This document shows positions 22,749 to 22,978 of a stretch of DNA of 22,978 nucleotides, one piece after another. Each line of letters opens with the position of its first letter. The first letter of the stretch is position 1. Where the stretch lies: the IMG/VR virus record IMGVR_UViG_3300038621_000085, positions 1 to 22,978 of that record. One strand, given 5' to 3'. A program made the translations under genes and the position numbers. The DNA is from a virus. The notes under the pieces are model-generated. The model saw only the letters and a list, made by a program, of their open reading frames with translations. It searched no databases and was not told the origin of the DNA.

Positions 22749-22978
22749 AAGTTAAACCAAACAAGGTAGTGATTTGTGGTGTTCCGAAAAGCGGTACAAA
22801 GTTGTTAAACCACATGCTTCATACTGCTCTTCCTTCTTGGGATTATACTCCACAGGAACGGAGTATATTTAATCACAGTAGTAAAGAGCATATTATAACC
22901 AAGAAACCAAGTGATTTGTTTGGTTATGATTATATAGTGGGTAATGAAAATATATTTGTTATTGTCAAAGTGAGAGAA
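22739..22978 (+). CDS. Sulfotransferase-like protein, N-terminal part
   Basis: Cut by the window end after 80 codons. VICGVPKSGTKLLNHML has the 5'-phosphosulfate-binding loop (PKSGTxLL) of PAPS-dependent sulfotransferases. The C-terminal visible part (FVIVKVRE) fits the strand and Arg before the 3'-phosphate-binding site. The ATG at 22739 gives a 10-nt overlap with the glycosyltransferase; an ATG at 22724 would extend it by five residues. No Shine-Dalgarno is present at either. The order DUF115-like, glycosyltransferase, sulfotransferase suggests a sulfated glycan. Confidence 0.75.
   Translation, partial: MEIKVKPNKVVICGVPKSGTKLLNHMLHTALPSWDYTPQERSIFNHSSKEHIITKKPSDLFGYDYIVGNENIFVIVKVRE

Noticed and set aside
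1-22978. CRISPR array or insertion sequence
   Set aside because: No regularly spaced direct repeats, transposase frames or terminal inverted repeats with target duplications were seen.

Overview
The window is a piece of a double-stranded DNA tailed phage (or prophage) genome. Two divergent gene blocks meet in a control region at about 10,354-10,937. Everything to the left is read leftward (minus strand) and carries nucleotide modification, DNA replication and small accessory genes. Everything to the right is read rightward (plus strand) and carries packaging, head and decoration genes. No integrase, lysis gene, tail gene or complete tRNA is visible here.

Host: a Bacteroidota host is suggested by two leftward promoters with the TAnnTTTG -7 box. 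One of them, at 10704-10734, matches TTTG-N19-TAnnTTTG exactly. Against this, several genes (notably the capsid genes) have strong Shine-Dalgarno sequences, which many Bacteroidota do not use, so the host assignment is tentative. The DNA is AT-rich and densely packed, with many 1-25 nt overlaps between genes.

Left block, in order of transcription from 10,353 down to 1: six small unknown proteins; a HARP-type SNF2 helicase with an N-terminal zinc finger; a small protein with only sigma-70 region 2; a CHC2/TOPRIM primase; a winged-helix replication protein; a DnaB-type helicase with a cysteine-rich insertion; then QueD, QueE, an unknown Glu/Lys-rich protein and the first 94 codons of QueC. QueD, QueE and QueC are three steps of preQ0 synthesis, which in other phages feeds 7-deazaguanine modification of phage DNA against restriction.

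Right block: small and large terminase, DUF1073 portal, a short protein, a beta-helix-like protein, a BppU-N-like protein, a Mu gpF-type head protein, a protease-scaffold fusion with a probable internal scaffold start, a decoration-type protein, an encapsulin-like major capsid protein, a three-repeat protein, then a DUF115-like protein, a DxD glycosyltransferase and a sulfotransferase-like gene cut by the window end.

The most unusual signals are non-coding. (1) At 5210-5306, just upstream of and overlapping the start of the winged-helix replication gene, two hairpins carry loops that are perfectly complementary over 10 bp. This is a predicted kissing-loop that would hold the ribosome binding site and GTG start. 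(2) At 10381-10735, a leftward leader starts at the Bacteroidota-type promoter, has a boxA-like GTTCTTTGAAATGTTG, runs about 240 nt, and ends in a 43-nt tRNA-like minihelix (acceptor stem plus T-arm only) 27 nt before the first gene.
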